Shown piece after piece: positions 1 through 6,389 of a DNA stretch of 12,941 nt. The position numbers and the translations under genes were made by a program. Source of the stretch: an uncultured Allobaculum sp. Lineage in GTDB: Bacteria; Bacillota_I; Bacilli_A; Erysipelotrichales; Erysipelotrichaceae. Position 1 is the stretch's first letter. Each line of letters begins with the position of its first letter. The stretch covers positions 1 through 12,941 of the forward strand of contig CAJTVE010000076.1 in the NCBI GenBank assembly GCA_910579655.1. Reading direction: 5' to 3'. The notes beneath the pieces are model-generated. The model searched no databases and was not told where the DNA came from. It saw only the letters and a program-made list of their open reading frames with translations.

Positions 1-1
1 G

Positions 2-439
2 GCAGAATTTGCTCCCATTCCTGTAGAAGAAACATTCGGATATCTGACCAAAGCAGAACGTCTTAAGCATGAGCTTCCCAAAGAGCACTACGTTGATGCA
101 AGATGCATCGCAGGCCATCCAGAAGCAAGACCTGCTCAAATCGTCTTTTTTAGCAGGAAAGTGAGATGTCATAACCGACAGATCCATAAATTAAATCCTT
201 CTAAAGGCGGCATCAGAAAACTGAACCAGTCAGCAAAGGTCATTATGGGATTCCAGCTGTTCGATAAGATCAGATACCAGAAAACGGAATGCTTTATCTT
301 TGGAAAAAGAGCGTCAGGATACTTCGATATCCGAATGCTTGATGGGACTACGGTATCCGCTTCTGCTTCATGGAAGAAATTAAAAAGGCTTGAGTCATCG
401 AATGGATGGCTTATTGATAAGCAAAAAGCAGCGTTCTAA
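2..439 (+). CDS. iscB: IscB-type RNA-guided nuclease, C-terminal part (5' end outside window)
   Basis: The frame is open from the window edge to a TAA at 437-439, giving 145 residues that I read as the end of an IscB protein. IscB is the transposon-encoded ancestor of Cas9: it uses an omega RNA guide to cut DNA with RuvC and HNH domains. Visible here is the RuvC-III segment with the motif KEHYVDARCIAG (His29 and Asp32 of the fragment, bases 86-97), matching the HxxDA catalytic motif of the family. It is followed by RHNRQIHK-like basic residues (RCHNRQIHKLNP) and the C-terminal domain with GFQLFDKIRY, FIFGKRASGYFDIR and LDGTTVSASASWKKLK, all typical of IscB C-termini. The internal GTG at 161 is not the true start. 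RuvC-I, bridge helix, HNH and the omega RNA gene, which normally lies 5' of iscB, would be outside the window. Whether the full gene is intact cannot be seen. Family assignment is by recalled motif similarity. Confidence 0.85.
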   Translation, partial: AEFAPIPVEETFGYLTKAERLKHELPKEHYVDARCIAGHPEARPAQIVFFSRKVRCHNRQIHKLNPSKGGIRKLNQSAKVIMGFQLFDKIRYQKTECFIFGKRASGYFDIRMLDGTTVSASASWKKLKRLESSNGWLIDKQKAAF

Positions 440-461
440 ATATCGAACAGAAAGTGCCGGT

Positions 462-501
462 GGCAATTCCTCCCCACAGCAAGCTATGGGGTTTCCTTGC
501 C
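462..501 (+). repeat. Subterminal hairpin, probable right end of IscB element
   Basis: GGCAA (462-466) pairs with TTGCC (497-501). Inside it CCCCA (472-476) pairs with TGGGG (487-491), extended by AG/CT across one C-A mismatch, with the loop around CAAG (480-483). Imperfect subterminal palindromes are what the Y1 transposase of IS200/IS605 elements recognises. It could also act as a terminator for iscB, but there is no long U-tract. Confidence 0.6.
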
Positions 502-622
502 GTATTAGATGAAATACAGGAAAGAATACCCCCTATCACTGCTTGTGAAGAGGTAAGAATCTGGTTCTTTCATGCACTCTGCCCAGACTTCAGGGGTCTG
601 AAAACCGTGTGAACTCGTTTTG

Positions 623-631
623 TGATACCAT
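623..631 (+). promoter_or_regulatory. Extended -10 element for a probably leaderless trmR transcript
   Basis: TGATACCAT reads as an extended -10 (TGn plus TACCAT, 4 of 6 consensus). Six bases (CATTTT) separate it from the ATG at 638, so transcription would begin at or next to the start codon. No Shine-Dalgarno sequence lies upstream of the ATG, and an in-frame TGA at 623-625 rules out a longer protein. No convincing -35 is seen. Confidence 0.4.
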
Positions 632-637
632 CATTTT

Positions 638-1231
638 ATGAATACGTTTGACGAGCTGACACGCTATGGAATTGTACATCTCGTTCCCATTTTGCAGGCA
701 GATTCGATGGAATACATGGAGTCACTGCTCAAAAGTCTCAAACCAAAATGGTTTCTGGAAATCGGAACGGCAATCGGCCGGACAGCCATCACTGCAGCGA
801 TGACTGTTGAAGACCTGCATGTCGTGACGATTGAAAAAGACCCGGAAATGGCAGCCCTTGCCCGTGAAAACATTCGTAAAGCCGGACTGGAGGATCGGGT
901 TCTGCTCATTGAAGGGGATGCTTTAGAGACAGAGATTCCCAAAGAATCCTATGATCTGATCTTTATCGATGCGGCAAAAGGCCAGTACCAACGGTTTTTT
1001 GAACGCTACACTCCGTATCTGAGTGAGGATGGGGTGGTGGTTTCAGACAACATGTTCTTTCATGGTCTGGTCCAGCATCCAGAGCGGACAAATAACCGCC
1101 ATACAAAAGGTCTGATCAAAAGACTGCAGCGCTATCGTACGTTTCTGGAATCTCTGGATGACTTTGAAACCGAGATCCTGGAGATGGGAGATGGGATTGC
1201 ATTGACAAGGAGGAAGAAGCAGCATGTTTAA
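638..1231 (+). CDS. trmR: SAM-dependent O-methyltransferase, TrmR-like (tRNA 5-hydroxyuridine methylation)
   Basis: This 197-residue class I methyltransferase resembles Bacillus TrmR (YrrM), which methylates 5-hydroxyuridine at tRNA wobble position 34 to 5-methoxyuridine using SAM and a divalent metal. The SAM-binding loop is LEIGTAIG (40-47), the acidic ribose contact is IEKD (65-68), and the metal ligands are expected at Asp111 (IFIDAAKGQYQ) and Asp137-Asn138 (SDNMFFHGLV). The protein lacks roughly the first 25-30 residues of Bacillus TrmR. An in-frame TGA just upstream (623-625) prevents a longer product, and no ribosome binding site precedes the ATG. Its last 8 bases overlap the next gene, so the three genes to 2110 form one operon. 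A related catechol O-methyltransferase-type enzyme with another substrate is the main alternative. The methyltransferase fold is certain and the tRNA substrate is likely. Confidence 0.85.
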   Translation: MNTFDELTRYGIVHLVPILQADSMEYMESLLKSLKPKWFLEIGTAIGRTAITAAMTVEDLHVVTIEKDPEMAALARENIRKAGLEDRVLLIEGDALETEIPKESYDLIFIDAAKGQYQRFFERYTPYLSEDGVVVSDNMFFHGLVQHPERTNNRHTKGLIKRLQRYRTFLESLDDFETEILEMGDGIALTRRKKQHV

Positions 1232-1625
1232 ATTTCTGTTAAAAGGCGCTCTGGTGATTGGAGCGGCCGGCCTGATTCTTGAAGGGTTAAAAAAACTGAC
1301 TGAAGACAAGAAAACGGATGAAGAAGATCTGGTTCTTGATGATCTGTATGAAGAAGAACCTGAAGCTTACCAGCCTCCTGTACAGGAAACGGCTCCAGAA
1401 GAAGAATCGCTGCCAGCGATTGCCCCAGAAGGAGAAGTCAATCCAGTTACAGAAGCGCCTGCAAAGCCTGAAGAAGTAGAGAGTGTACCAGCGATTGCCC
1501 CGGTTGAACAGGACCTGCCTGCACAGTCTGAAGAAAAACCAGCTGCTCCAGAAGAAGAGAAGCCGGCCGAAGCCGCTGAAATACCTGAAACGGAAGAGAA
1601 ACCGGCCGAAGAGTCTGAAGCCTGA
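1224..1625 (+). CDS. Small membrane-anchored protein with acidic Pro/Glu-rich tail, unknown function
   Basis: I do not recognise this 133-residue protein. Residues 4-20 form a hydrophobic helix (FLLKGALVIGAAGLILEGL) followed by KKL, so it is probably an N-terminal membrane anchor. The rest, about 100 residues, is low-complexity and strongly acidic, rich in Glu, Pro and Ala, and likely disordered. It contains two copies of a (L/V)PAIAP motif, encoded by an identical 14-base stretch at 1413-1426 and 1488-1501, and several EEKPAEE-like repeats towards the end. The ribosome binding site AAGGAGG (1207-1213) lies inside trmR, and the ATG overlaps the trmR stop by 8 bases, which indicates translational coupling. 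The next gene also encodes an N-terminal anchor plus acidic segment, so the two products may work together at the membrane. No catalytic motif is visible. Confidence 0.75.
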   Translation: MFKFLLKGALVIGAAGLILEGLKKLTEDKKTDEEDLVLDDLYEEEPEAYQPPVQETAPEEESLPAIAPEGEVNPVTEAPAKPEEVESVPAIAPVEQDLPAQSEEKPAAPEEEKPAEAAEIPETEEKPAEESEA

Positions 1626-1645
1626 ATCAGTCTGGAGGAATAAGG

Positions 1646-2110
1646 ATGAAAGCACTGGAGAAAGTATTAAAAGTCCTGGCTGCCTTTGCGGCCATTGCAG
1701 CTGCCTGCTATGCCATTTATCGTCTGATTGAAAAACACAACGCGAAAATGGATGAGCTGGATGCTTACTTAATGGATAACGAAGCCGACGAAGACACCGA
1801 AGATGAAGTTCCAACTGCGTACCCGGCTGGGGATGAAGAATACCTGGATCAGGATCTTGGTGAATGGAATGAACTGGATGATGATGCCGCTGTTACACTG
1901 TCTTTCTTAGTGGATCCATCGAAAGCAGAAGAATTCCAGAAAGCTCTGGCAGATGCTGGCTATTCAAGCACGTACGAAAACGATACCAAAGTGCTGGATG
2001 CCATGATCCGTGGCCCAAAAGACCGCAAAGAAATTGAAGAATTTGACGAGCTGCTCAAATCGCTGCTGGTCAGCACCAATTCGACTTACCTGGGATTTGC
2101 TTTTGAATAA
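1646..2110 (+). CDS. Membrane-anchored acidic protein with small C-terminal domain, unknown function
   Basis: This 154-residue protein starts at an ATG with GGAGG at 1634-1638, 7 bases away, and follows the previous gene by 20 bases. An N-terminal hydrophobic helix spans about residues 8-26 (KVLAAFAAIAAACYAIYRLI). A very acidic linker (about 36-80, with EADEDTEDE and DDD) joins it to a compact region from about 81 to the end that alternates strand-like and helix-like segments (AAVTLSFLV, PSKAEEFQKALADAGY, KEIEEFDELLKSLL, TYLGFAFE). This would suit a small alpha/beta, perhaps ferredoxin-like, domain; that is inference from the pattern only. I do not recognise the family. A rho-independent terminator overlaps the final codons, so this is the last gene of the trmR operon. 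Confidence 0.8.
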   Translation: MKALEKVLKVLAAFAAIAAACYAIYRLIEKHNAKMDELDAYLMDNEADEDTEDEVPTAYPAGDEEYLDQDLGEWNELDDDAAVTLSFLVDPSKAEEFQKALADAGYSSTYENDTKVLDAMIRGPKDRKEIEEFDELLKSLLVSTNSTYLGFAFE

Positions 2111-2125
2111 GCAATCCCTTTTTTT
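2092..2125 (+). terminator. Rho-independent terminator overlapping the end of the preceding gene
   Basis: GGGATTTGC (2092-2100) pairs with GCAATCCC (2111-2118) with one bulged T, followed by seven T residues (2119-2125). The stop codon TAA (2108-2110) is in the loop, so the left arm of the stem is coding sequence. Confidence 0.85.
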
Positions 2126-2208
2126 CTTGGTTGAGCTTGCTGGCGGATAGAAGAAGATGATGATGCAGTGATTTAGGTCTCTTCGGCAGAGAATTGGATG
2201 CACAATTT

Positions 2209-2214
2209 TATAAT
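2209..2214 (+). promoter_or_regulatory. -10 box for the nitroreductase gene
   Basis: A perfect TATAAT lies about 100 bases upstream of the gene, after the previous terminator. I see no good -35 hexamer at 16-18 bases upstream, so the promoter is either activator dependent or weak. Transcription from here would include the inverted repeat at 2269-2287 in the leader. Confidence 0.45.
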
Positions 2215-2268
2215 GAAAGTAGTGAAGTCAGTTCAGGATAATAGATCCTGATTCATGAGGCAAAGATC

Positions 2269-2287
2269 AGAAGATCGGAGATCTTCT
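2269..2287 (+). repeat. Perfect inverted repeat in the nitroreductase leader (operator or hairpin)
   Basis: AGAAGATC, a three-base GGA spacer, then GATCTTCT: a perfect 8-base dyad ending about 30 bases before the start codon. It could be a dimeric repressor operator or an RNA hairpin near the ribosome binding site. Confidence 0.5.
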
Positions 2288-2317
2288 ATGGCTTCATGGA
2301 TGGAAAGGAAGAAAATG

Positions 2318-2821
2318 ATGACTGAAACCAATCCAATTTTTAAACGCACCTCTGTCCGTCAGTGGACCAATGAACCGGTCAGTGATGAACAGATCCTCAA
2401 TATTCTCAAAGCTGGCATGCAGGCGCCTTCCGCAATGAACTCGCAGCCCTGGCAGTTTATCGTAATCACCAACCCAGAGCTTAAAAAACAACTGTCTGAG
2501 ATTTCGCCCTATTCGCACTTCGCGGCCAATGCCCCTGTATTGCTTGCCGTGATCTGCCGCAAGGAAAATACATGCCCGCCCTACAATGCCATTGATATGG
2601 GAATCTGCATTGAAAACATGCTTCTGGAAGTAACAGCCCAGAATCTTGGCGCAGTCTGCCTTGGAGTGGCGCCGCTTAAAGACAGAATGGAGAGTATGGC
2701 AAACCTTCTAAAGCTGGATGAGAGCGTTGAACCTTACGCCCTGATTCCAGTTGGCCATCCAGCCCGTGAAAGCAAAGTGGTCGAACGTTTTGATGAAAGC
2801 CGCATCACCTGGATTCGTTAG
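2318..2821 (+). CDS. Small nitroreductase-family flavoprotein (FMN-dependent oxidoreductase)
   Basis: This 167-residue protein has the hallmarks of the nitroreductase family, homodimeric FMN enzymes that reduce nitro compounds, quinones or other acceptors with NAD(P)H. The N-terminal FMN-phosphate motif is KRTSVRQW (9-16, Arg10, Ser12 and Arg14). It is followed by MQAPSAMNSQPWQFIV (34-49), the central helix DMGICIENMLLEVTAQNLGAVCLG (93-116) and the closing IPVGHPAR (143-150) and RFDESRI (157-163) typical of the short subfamily. Two ATGs in a row (2315, 2318) follow AAAGGAAG (2304-2311). I chose the second for its spacing of about 8 bases, but 2315 is equally possible. Start codons further upstream (2255, 2288) lack a ribosome binding site. 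It is a single-gene unit between two terminators. The true substrate cannot be predicted. Confidence 0.9.
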   Translation: MTETNPIFKRTSVRQWTNEPVSDEQILNILKAGMQAPSAMNSQPWQFIVITNPELKKQLSEISPYSHFAANAPVLLAVICRKENTCPPYNAIDMGICIENMLLEVTAQNLGAVCLGVAPLKDRMESMANLLKLDESVEPYALIPVGHPARESKVVERFDESRITWIR

Positions 2822-2823
2822 GA

Positions 2824-2923
2824 CAGAAACCAAAAGGCAAGTCAGAAACCGAAAGAACGGATTCAGAAGCCCAAAAGAGATGTGCAGAATAACAATCAGT
2901 CTGCACGATTGATCGACTTGGGC
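2824..2923 (+). other. Structured, repeat-containing 3' tail of the nitroreductase transcript
   Basis: Three related 13-14 base motifs, CAGAAACCAAAAG (2824), CAGAAACCGAAAG (2843) and CAGAAGCCCAAAAG (2864), follow the stop codon with about 20-base periodicity. Overlapping the third, GCCCAA (2869-2874) pairs with TTGGGC (2918-2923) and encloses a hairpin of GTGCAG (2882-2887) with CTGCAC (2901-2906). The function is unknown; it may be a structured 3' UTR, a small RNA or a decayed coding tail. Confidence 0.35.
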
Positions 2924-2929
2924 CTAATC

Positions 2930-2967
2930 AAGAACCTAAGCTAGAATAAGCGCTCAGGTTCTTTTTT
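2930..2967 (+). terminator. Rho-independent terminator of the nitroreductase unit
   Basis: AAGAACCT (2930-2937) pairs with AGGTTCTT (2956-2963), with a further inner AGC/GCT pairing, and a run of six T residues (2962-2967) follows. It separates this unit from the ECF operon. Confidence 0.85.
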
Positions 2968-3068
2968 CGTGAGTGCTCAAAACAGACAGAAAATTGCTGA
3001 AAGCCCTTTGAAAAAAGGAAAATCATGGAGCAATGCAGGCTATATGATGGATGGCGGCAATCATTTTG

Positions 3069-3074
3069 TATAAT
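3069..3074 (+). promoter_or_regulatory. -10 box of the ecfA1-ecfA2-ecfT-truA operon
   Basis: TATAAT, directly preceded by TTTTG, lies 29 bases before the ecfA1 ATG and after the previous terminator. The -35 region (3046-3051) is poor. The position of this box inside the longest possible reading frame is one reason to start ecfA1 at 3103. Confidence 0.5.
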
Positions 3075-3102
3075 ACATAAGATATTTGGAAAGGCGGAGA
3101 AT

Positions 3103-3921
3103 ATGGAAGCCATTGCATTAGATCGCCTCTCGTTTTCGTATGATGGCGAGACACCGGTTTTAAAGGATATTTCCTTATCGATCCCTCAAGGCAGCTATAC
3201 AGCGATCGTCGGTCATAACGGTTCGGGGAAATCCACCCTGGCCAAACTGATCATCGGTCTGCTGGAAGCAGGTTCTGGAACCATTCAGGTTCTTGGCACA
3301 CCTTTGACGGATGAAACTCTCTCTGAAGTCCGGGATCATGTTGGAATTGTATTCCAGAACCCGGATAACCAGTTTATCGGTTCTACAGTAGCCGATGACA
3401 TCGCATTCGGTCTGGAAAACCATTGCGTCCCGACTGAACAGATGCAAAGTATTATCGAAGAAAGTGCCGCTAAAGTTGGAATGAGTGCCTATCTGGATGC
3501 GGAACCGACCAACCTTTCCGGCGGCCAGAAACAGCGTGTGGCGATTGCTGGCATCCTGGCCATGGCGCCGGACATCATCATTTTTGATGAGTCCACCAGC
3601 ATGCTGGATCCGCAGGGAAAAGCCAGTGTCAATGCCCAGATCCGCCGCCTCAATGAAGAAAAGAACATCACCATTCTTTCGATCACCCATGATATGGAAG
3701 AAGCGGCGCAGGCCGAACAGGTGATCGTTCTTGATAAGGGAAGCATTGCAGCGGTTGGCAAGCCCGAAGAAGTGTTCCTGAATGACCAGCTGATGAATCG
3801 CCTGCGGCTTGAGCTGCCCTTTGCCTTAAAGGCAGCCAGAGCATTCAATCAAGCCGGCCTCAATCTGCCGCCAGTGCTTACAACAGAAGATCTTGTGGAG
3901 GAGTTATGTCCATCAAAATAA
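3103..3921 (+). CDS. ecfA1: ECF transporter ATPase EcfA1
   Basis: This is one of the two ATPases that power energy-coupling factor transporters, which import vitamins or metal ions; it works at the inner face of the membrane bound to EcfT. The 272-residue protein has Walker A GHNGSGKST (37-45), the Q-loop in VFQNPDNQF (Gln85), signature LSGGQ (138-142), Walker B IIIFDES (158-164, Asp162 and Glu163) and the switch His196 (ITHDM). The DES ending of Walker B and FQNPDNQF are characteristic of EcfA1. The ATG at 3103 has AAGG (3091) and GGAG (3096) upstream. The in-frame start at 3025 would lie upstream of the promoter -10 and is not supported. The gene overlaps ecfA2 by 16 bases. No substrate-binding S component is encoded nearby, so this is probably a shared group II module serving several S proteins. 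Confidence 0.95.
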   Translation: MEAIALDRLSFSYDGETPVLKDISLSIPQGSYTAIVGHNGSGKSTLAKLIIGLLEAGSGTIQVLGTPLTDETLSEVRDHVGIVFQNPDNQFIGSTVADDIAFGLENHCVPTEQMQSIIEESAAKVGMSAYLDAEPTNLSGGQKQRVAIAGILAMAPDIIIFDESTSMLDPQGKASVNAQIRRLNEEKNITILSITHDMEEAAQAEQVIVLDKGSIAAVGKPEEVFLNDQLMNRLRLELPFALKAARAFNQAGLNLPPVLTTEDLVEELCPSK

Positions 3922-4766
3922 ACGACTTAGAATACACCTATTCGCCAGGCACTCCGTTTGAACACAAGGCCCTCAAAGGCATCAACCTGGAAATTCCCGA
4001 AGGAAAAGTCACCGCGATTATCGGCCAGACTGGATCTGGAAAATCAACGCTTGTCCAGCATCTCAATGCGCTGTTAAAGCCAACGTACGGAAGTATTGAG
4101 ATCGAAGGTTTTCATATCACCCCCGATACAAAGCTTAAAGATGCCAAGATGCTGCGCAAGAAAGTCGGCCTGGTGTTCCAGTTTCCGGAGTACCAGCTCT
4201 TTGAAGAAACAATTGCCAAAGACATTGCTTTTGGCCCAAAAAACTTTGGTGTCTCGGAAGAAGAGACCGAAAAGCGAATCAGGGAAGTCCTGCCGCTGGT
4301 CGGCCTGGATGAAAGTTATTTGGAACGTTCGCCATTTGAACTTTCTGGCGGCCAGAAACGCCGGGTAGCTATTGCGGGCATCCTGGTTCAGGACCCGGAT
4401 ATTCTGGTTCTTGATGAGCCGGCTGCTGGCCTGGATCCACAATCTGCCAAAGAGATGATGAGTCTGTTCATGCGCCTGAATAAAGAAGCCGGCAAGACGA
4501 TCTTGCTGGTCAGCCATGATATGGAACATGTTTTGGAGTATTGCGATGAAGTGATCGTCATGGCCGATGGTCAGGTTAAATCCCAGATGCCTGTCCACGA
4601 GTTTTTCAAGCATCCAGAAATTCTTCGTGAGATCAATATCAATCCGCCTGGAATTGTCAAACTCAAAGAAATGCTTCGCAACAAAGGCTTCCAGATCAAT
4701 CCAGATACCTATTCGCTAGACGAACTGGCCAGAGAAGTAGAAAGACAGGTGAATGGGCATGAATAA
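3906..4766 (+). CDS. ecfA2: ECF transporter ATPase EcfA2
   Basis: This second ATPase of the ECF module, 286 residues, pairs with EcfA1 to form the heterodimer that drives EcfT. Walker A is GQTGSGKST (40-48), the Q-loop lies in FQFPEYQLF (Gln92), the signature is LSGGQ (146-150), Walker B is ILVLDEP (166-172) and the switch His is His204 (VSHDM). FQFPEYQLFE is typical of EcfA2 and distinguishes it from EcfA1. The C-terminal region beyond about 230 (ILREININPPGIVKLKEML) is the usual EcfA2 extension involved in dimer and EcfT contacts. The ribosome binding site GGAGGAG (3897-3903) is inside ecfA1, and the start overlaps the ecfA1 end, so the two subunits are probably made in coupled, equal amounts. 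Both ATP sites look catalytically complete. Confidence 0.95.
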   Translation: MSIKINDLEYTYSPGTPFEHKALKGINLEIPEGKVTAIIGQTGSGKSTLVQHLNALLKPTYGSIEIEGFHITPDTKLKDAKMLRKKVGLVFQFPEYQLFEETIAKDIAFGPKNFGVSEEETEKRIREVLPLVGLDESYLERSPFELSGGQKRRVAIAGILVQDPDILVLDEPAAGLDPQSAKEMMSLFMRLNKEAGKTILLVSHDMEHVLEYCDEVIVMADGQVKSQMPVHEFFKHPEILREININPPGIVKLKEMLRNKGFQINPDTYSLDELAREVERQVNGHE

Positions 4767-5556
4767 TATTGCTTTAGGCCGCTATCTGCCCATGAACTCG
4801 GTCGTCAACCGGATGGACCCGCGCGCCAAGATTCTCATTTTGTTTATCCTGATGATTGCGGTCTTTATTCCAGCTGGCTTCTGGGGCTATCTGCCCATTG
4901 TGGCCTTTATCATCCTGGCTTTATACCTGTCCAAGCTTTCGCTTTCCTTTGCGATGCGCGCCTTGAAGCCGATGCTTCTGATGATGGTTTTCCTGCTGGT
5001 CATCAATGTGCTGGTGATGCATACGGGAACTCTGTTATTTGCGTGGGGCTGGTTTAAAGTTTATTCCGACGCCCTGGTTCAGACTGCCTATATCATCATC
5101 CGTCTGACGCTGATGATCATTCTGTGTACGATTCTGACGGCAACAACCAAACCGCTGGATCTGACATTAGGAATTGAAAAGCTGCTCAAGCCATTTGAAA
5201 AAATCGGATTGCCAGCGCATGTCATTGCGATGATGATCTCGATTGCCTTACGATTTATTCCAACCCTGATTGATGAGACCAATCGAATTATGAACGCCCA
5301 GGCTTCGCGTGGGGTTGATATGCAGAATGGTACGCTCAAAGAAAAGATCAGTGCTATTCTTTCCCTGATTGTTCCGCTGTTCGTTTCTGCTTTTGACAGA
5401 GCTGATCAGCTGGCCAACGCAATGGAAGCGAGAGGCTATGATCCATCCCGCCCGCGTACACGGTATAAAACGCTGAAGATGACCAACGTGGACTATATCG
5501 GTCTGGCCCTTGCGTTTTTAGTTCTTGGCATCGATATTGCGATTGCCTGGTTATAG
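4759..5556 (+). CDS. ecfT: ECF transporter transmembrane component EcfT
   Basis: EcfT is the membrane scaffold that links the two ATPases to the interchangeable substrate-binding S component. The 265-residue protein has hydrophobic segments at about 25-56, 70-90, 105-128, 152-172, 196-212 and 245-264. The two short coupling motifs that contact the ATPases are present as ASRG (182-185, with Ser where Ala is common) and EARG (223-226, in AMEARGYDP). I start it at 4759 rather than 4753: AGGTGA at 4747-4752 touches the first ATG but sits 6 bases before the second, and the protein then begins MNNIALGRYLP as in relatives. The start overlaps the ecfA2 stop by 8 bases, which suggests coupled translation. 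Confidence 0.93.
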   Translation: MNNIALGRYLPMNSVVNRMDPRAKILILFILMIAVFIPAGFWGYLPIVAFIILALYLSKLSLSFAMRALKPMLLMMVFLLVINVLVMHTGTLLFAWGWFKVYSDALVQTAYIIIRLTLMIILCTILTATTKPLDLTLGIEKLLKPFEKIGLPAHVIAMMISIALRFIPTLIDETNRIMNAQASRGVDMQNGTLKEKISAILSLIVPLFVSAFDRADQLANAMEARGYDPSRPRTRYKTLKMTNVDYIGLALAFLVLGIDIAIAWL

Positions 5557-5567
5557 GAGAAAATACA

Positions 5568-6389
5568 ATGCGGTATAAAGTGACTGTTGCTTACGATGGC
5601 CATCGTTATGCCGGATTTCAGAAACAGATCAATTCAAAAGGCATTCAGTCCGTGATTGAAGAAGCCCTTGAAAAAGTGATCCATCAACCTGCTGCCATCA
5701 CGGCTGCCGGCCGTACAGATGCCGGTGTGCACGCGCTGGGGCAGGTTTTTCATTTTGATGGACCGGACAACATTTCTGAATACGGCTACTACATGGCTTT
5801 AAATACTCTGCTTCCTAAAGACATCCGGATCCAGAAAGTTGAGCAGGTTCCCGATCGGTTCCATGCCCGCTTTTCAGCCTGCTCGAAGCATTATGAATAC
5901 GTGATCACCACCGAAAGAGACAACCCCTTTACAGAGCCTTATAAAACCTATGTCTACCGCCCAATGGACCTGGAGAAGATGCGCCAGGGCACCAAAATCC
6001 TCGAAGGAACCCATGACTTTACTTCGTTCTGTAATGCGCAGATTGATCCGCGCAAACCTCGCGTGAAGACCATCACCAGCATTGAAGTCAAAGAAGAAGG
6101 CAAAGATGTCCGCCTTGTCTTTAAGGGTAATGGCTTTTTGCGCTATCAGGTGCGGATGATGAGCGCAGCCTTAATTGCGGTGGGCACAGGCCAGATTGAT
6201 CTGGCTGAGCTGAAACGCATCTTAAAGGCCAAAGACAAAAACGCCTGCCGGTTCAATGCTCCCGCTAAAGGCCTGTATCTGATTGAAGTCGGCTATCCTG
6301 AAGAACTCCCGGAACTTACTCTGGATCTGGCCAAGGCCATGGGCGTGGATAAGGAGAACGATGAGGCCGATCATCAAGAACATCAATAA
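5568..6389 (+). CDS. truA: tRNA pseudouridine(38-40) synthase TruA
   Basis: TruA isomerises uridines 38-40 in the anticodon stem of many tRNAs to pseudouridine. The catalytic aspartate is Asp51 in AAGRTDAGVHALGQVFHF, and other family motifs are YDGHRYAGFQ (9-18), ARFSACSKHYEY (around 98-109), GTHDFTSFCN and FLRYQVRMM. AGGAGA (5555-5560) precedes the ATG by 7 bases, and the ecfT stop lies within the same segment, so it is the last gene of the ECF operon. At 273 residues it is longer than usual (about 245). The extra C-terminal tail after LIEVGYPEE is acidic and ends ENDEADHQEHQ. The same frame stays open after the TAA for 24 more codons with similar His/Gln/Glu-rich composition, to a TGA at 6462-6464. 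Confidence 0.95.
   Translation: MRYKVTVAYDGHRYAGFQKQINSKGIQSVIEEALEKVIHQPAAITAAGRTDAGVHALGQVFHFDGPDNISEYGYYMALNTLLPKDIRIQKVEQVPDRFHARFSACSKHYEYVITTERDNPFTEPYKTYVYRPMDLEKMRQGTKILEGTHDFTSFCNAQIDPRKPRVKTITSIEVKEEGKDVRLVFKGNGFLRYQVRMMSAALIAVGTGQIDLAELKRILKAKDKNACRFNAPAKGLYLIEVGYPEELPELTLDLAKAMGVDKENDEADHQEHQ

Larger units (their letters stand above)
1..501 (+). mobile_element. Right-hand part of an IS200/IS605-like (IscB) element
   Basis: The IscB tail is followed 22 bases later by a stem-loop of the kind found at the right end of IS200/IS605-family elements. No transposase (tnpA) is visible, which is common because many IscB elements are mobilised in trans. The exact right boundary cannot be fixed from one sequence; it probably lies at the foot of the hairpin or within the next few tens of bases. 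The left end is outside the window. Confidence 0.55.

Noticed and set aside
581..602. Hairpin CAGAC/GTCTG before trmR as a terminator
   Set aside because: The stem is 5 base pairs and no T-run follows; it could be part of the mobile element flank but has no clear role.
1287..1814. 175-codon minus-strand ORF rich in Phe and Arg
   Set aside because: It is the antisense shadow of the Glu/Pro-rich gene; its odd composition follows from GAA/TTC complementarity.
2824..2877. CRISPR array (three spaced similar motifs)
   Set aside because: The motifs are only 13-14 bases, degenerate, with 6-8 base gaps, and no cas gene is present.
3025..3102. N-terminal extension of EcfA1 to an upstream ATG
   Set aside because: It would start before the TATAAT at 3069-3074 and adds 26 residues not found in the family; a good ribosome binding site precedes 3103.
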